A DNA stretch of 6,432 nt, taken from Microcaldota archaeon (GTDB taxonomy: Archaea > Micrarchaeota > Micrarchaeia > Anstonellales > Bilamarchaeaceae). The DNA is taken from the NCBI GenBank assembly GCA_020726005.1, contig DYTL01000046.1, positions 1 through 6,432 on the forward strand, read 5' to 3'. Under the pieces are notes generated by a model, which saw only the letters and a program-made list of their open reading frames with translations, was not told the origin of the DNA and did no database searches. The position numbers were made by a program, and so were the translations under genes. Shown piece after piece: positions 5,661 through 6,432 of this stretch (the stretch's first letter is position 1; each line of letters begins with the position of its first letter).

Positions 5661-6139
5661 ATTTTCCCTTTGAGCTTTTTCCTTTCCCTTTTGGTTTCTT
5701 CTAATTCCCAAGGATAAATTATCCATGCGTTAGTACTCTCAATATAAAAATCTGGTTTTATTACACTTTTTGGTTTGAAATGCAAAACAGCGATTTTTGC
5801 TTCTAAAGCACCAGCTCTTTTTACGTGTTCTTTTGCAACTACAAGACTTCTACCAGTATCAACAACATCATCAACAATAAGCACTTTTTTCCCCTTTACG
5901 TTTACTTGAAGTGGTTGGCTTATAGTCGGAAAATCTTTGGTTTCAGTTATTGTTTTGTAGAATTCAATTCTAATTATTGAAATATTAAAAATATTCAAAT
6001 AATCCGAAAGCAAGCGCGCAGGAACCAATCCACCGCGCGAAACTCCTATAATCCAATCCGGCTTAAACAAAGAGACCTTTTTCGCGAGTGCTTTACACAT
6101 TTTTTTTATTTTCATCCAGCTAGGTTTTGAGAATTTCAT
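5657..6139 (-). CDS. Purine-type phosphoribosyltransferase (COG2236-like)
   Basis: Cytosolic phosphoribosyltransferase of 160 residues. The PRPP-binding signature is VLIVDDVVDTGRSL (86-99) with acidic Asp90-Asp91; the earlier loop VSRGGLVPARLLSDYL (33-48) supports pyrophosphate binding, and IIYPWELEE (140-148) forms the base-binding end seen in small xanthine/guanine/hypoxanthine phosphoribosyltransferases. It likely joins a purine base to PRPP in salvage; which base is not readable from sequence. It is first in a two-gene minus-strand operon with the DUF2085 gene (ATGA overlap). No ribosome site precedes the ATG, but a TATA box is centred 25.5 bases upstream, so the mRNA is probably leaderless. 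This also supports Met1 over Met9 or Met14. Confidence 0.92.
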   Translation of the reverse strand: MKFSKPSWMKIKKMCKALAKKVSLFKPDWIIGVSRGGLVPARLLSDYLNIFNISIIRIEFYKTITETKDFPTISQPLQVNVKGKKVLIVDDVVDTGRSLVVAKEHVKRAGALEAKIAVLHFKPKSVIKPDFYIESTNAWIIYPWELEETKRERKKLKGKI

Positions 6140-6160
6140 AATTAGGATTAAAGGCTAGAG

Positions 6161-6168
6161 TTTATAAA
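6161..6168 (-). promoter_or_regulatory. TATA box of the phosphoribosyltransferase gene
   Basis: TTTATAAA, self-complementary, centred 25.5 bases before the minus-strand ATG at 6139. This spacing places the transcription start on or next to the first base of the start codon. The box could work in both directions, but no + strand gene follows. Confidence 0.7.
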
Positions 6169-6213
6169 ATTACCCTAAGGAGAGTTTGTTCCTTTTCTAA
6201 CTTTTTTCTTTTT

Positions 6214-6240
6214 GAGAAGAGGCTTTGTAAACCTCTTTTT
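6214..6240 (+). repeat. Hairpin ending in T residues
   Basis: AAGAGG (6217-6222) pairs with CCTCTT (6232-6237). Extending outward adds G-U, A-U and G-U pairs to 6214/6240. These G-U pairs exist only in a + strand RNA; on the minus strand they become A-C mismatches, so a + strand transcript would fold better. No + strand gene that it could terminate is visible. Confidence 0.4.
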
Positions 6241-6243
6241 ATG

Positions 6244-6253
6244 AAAAGAAAAA
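6244..6253 (-). terminator. Possible T-tract for a minus-strand transcript from the right
   Basis: Read on the minus strand the sequence is TTTTTCTTTT. It lies between the right edge and the phosphoribosyltransferase promoter, where an incoming minus-strand RNA would be expected to end. No gene with a certain 3' end is seen upstream of it in the window. Confidence 0.3.
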
Positions 6254-6432
6254 TAGCATTTACTTTGTGAACGTACATAATAGCTCCTTAGCCATGCTAG
6301 AGGATCGTCTAACAAGATAGCCATATACAAAACCAGTGGCAAAAGGATATCTGTGGATATCTTACTATGGTATACAATATTAAACCCTAACTCCACGGTT
6401 TAAGTAATAGATTTTCATTCAAACCCATTTTT

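Larger units (their letters stand above)
6170..6432. other. Right-end stretch without a supported gene, rich in inverted repeats
   Basis: About 260 bases with stops in all frames except a weak minus-strand frame (6396-6175, GTG start, no GGTGAT site). It contains pyrimidine-rich + strand DNA (6191-6213), a hairpin (6214-6240), a minus-strand T5CT4 tract (6253-6244), a nested stem in which AGATAGCCA (6315-6323) can pair with TGGC (6337-6340) and TATCT (6348-6352), twin GATATC boxes (6346-6351, 6356-6361) and a 7-bp inverted repeat (TTAAACC 6380-6386, GGTTTAA 6397-6403). It could be the 3' part of a non-coding RNA entering from the right on the minus strand, or decayed mobile DNA. I recognise no known RNA family or tRNA. 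Confidence 0.4.

Noticed and set aside
5661..5726. Longer start of the DUF2085 gene at 5726
   Set aside because: It would overlap the phosphoribosyltransferase gene by 70 bases and add 22 basic residues before the first membrane segment. The ATGA overlap at 5660-5657 is the standard coupled arrangement.
6175..6396. Minus-strand frame of 73 codons starting with GTG
   Set aside because: It has no GGTGAT-type site, an in-frame TAA only 3 bases before the GTG, a lysine-rich tail from the A-tracts, no recognised motif, and it runs into the phosphoribosyltransferase promoter region. A real small membrane protein cannot be fully excluded.
6250..6432. tRNA, SRP RNA or RNase P RNA in the right-end stretch
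   Set aside because: GGGTTTGAAT on the minus strand near the edge resembles a T-arm but its flanks do not pair, and I saw none of the conserved SRP or RNase P RNA blocks.

Overview
The window is archaeal chromosomal DNA of low to moderate G+C, roughly 36-40% in most genes by eye. Four things point to an archaeon: a proteasome beta subunit with an archaeal-type propeptide and Thr/Asp/Lys catalytic triad; a KH-metallo-beta-lactamase-beta-CASP protein of the aCPSF1/FttA family; TATA boxes about 25-30 bases before starts in place of -35/-10 promoters; and the ribosome-binding sequence GGTGAT, complementary to the archaeal 16S 3' tail. I cannot fix the phylum; a euryarchaeote or a DPANN lineage would both fit.

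Layout. Positions 1-217 are non-coding, with a 24-bp direct repeat, several TTCG-rich dyads and the lemA promoter. On the + strand follow lemA (218-781), a GNAT acetyltransferase (825-1346) and htpX (1358-2236), a membrane-protein quality-control type cluster. Next, each with its own leader, come psmB (2367-3014) and aCPSF1/fttA (3172-5070). A 9-bp hairpin at 5067-5097 separates these from a convergent minus-strand pair: a purine-type phosphoribosyltransferase (6139-5657) and a DUF2085 membrane protein (5660-5109), coupled by an ATGA overlap. Positions 6140-6432 hold the phosphoribosyltransferase promoter and then inverted repeats and T/A tracts, with no gene I can support.

Three start sites (lemA, psmB, aCPSF1) share the string ATGGTGATA, in which an in-frame ATG lies exactly 12 bases before the real start. 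The real starts are therefore 218, 2367 and 3172, the last a TTG. The phosphoribosyltransferase has no such site, but a TATA box centred 25.5 bases before its ATG, so it is probably leaderless.

How the genes may work together: LemA and HtpX are commonly neighbours and act at the membrane. The proteasome beta subunit degrades cytosolic proteins. aCPSF1 ends transcription at U-rich tracts, and T6-T7 tracts do follow lemA, htpX, psmB and the DUF2085 gene. Most of the window is conserved housekeeping. The least explained parts are the repeat-rich left end, the A+T-rich GNAT gene inside the lemA-htpX pair, the phosphoribosyltransferase-DUF2085 pair, and the right end.
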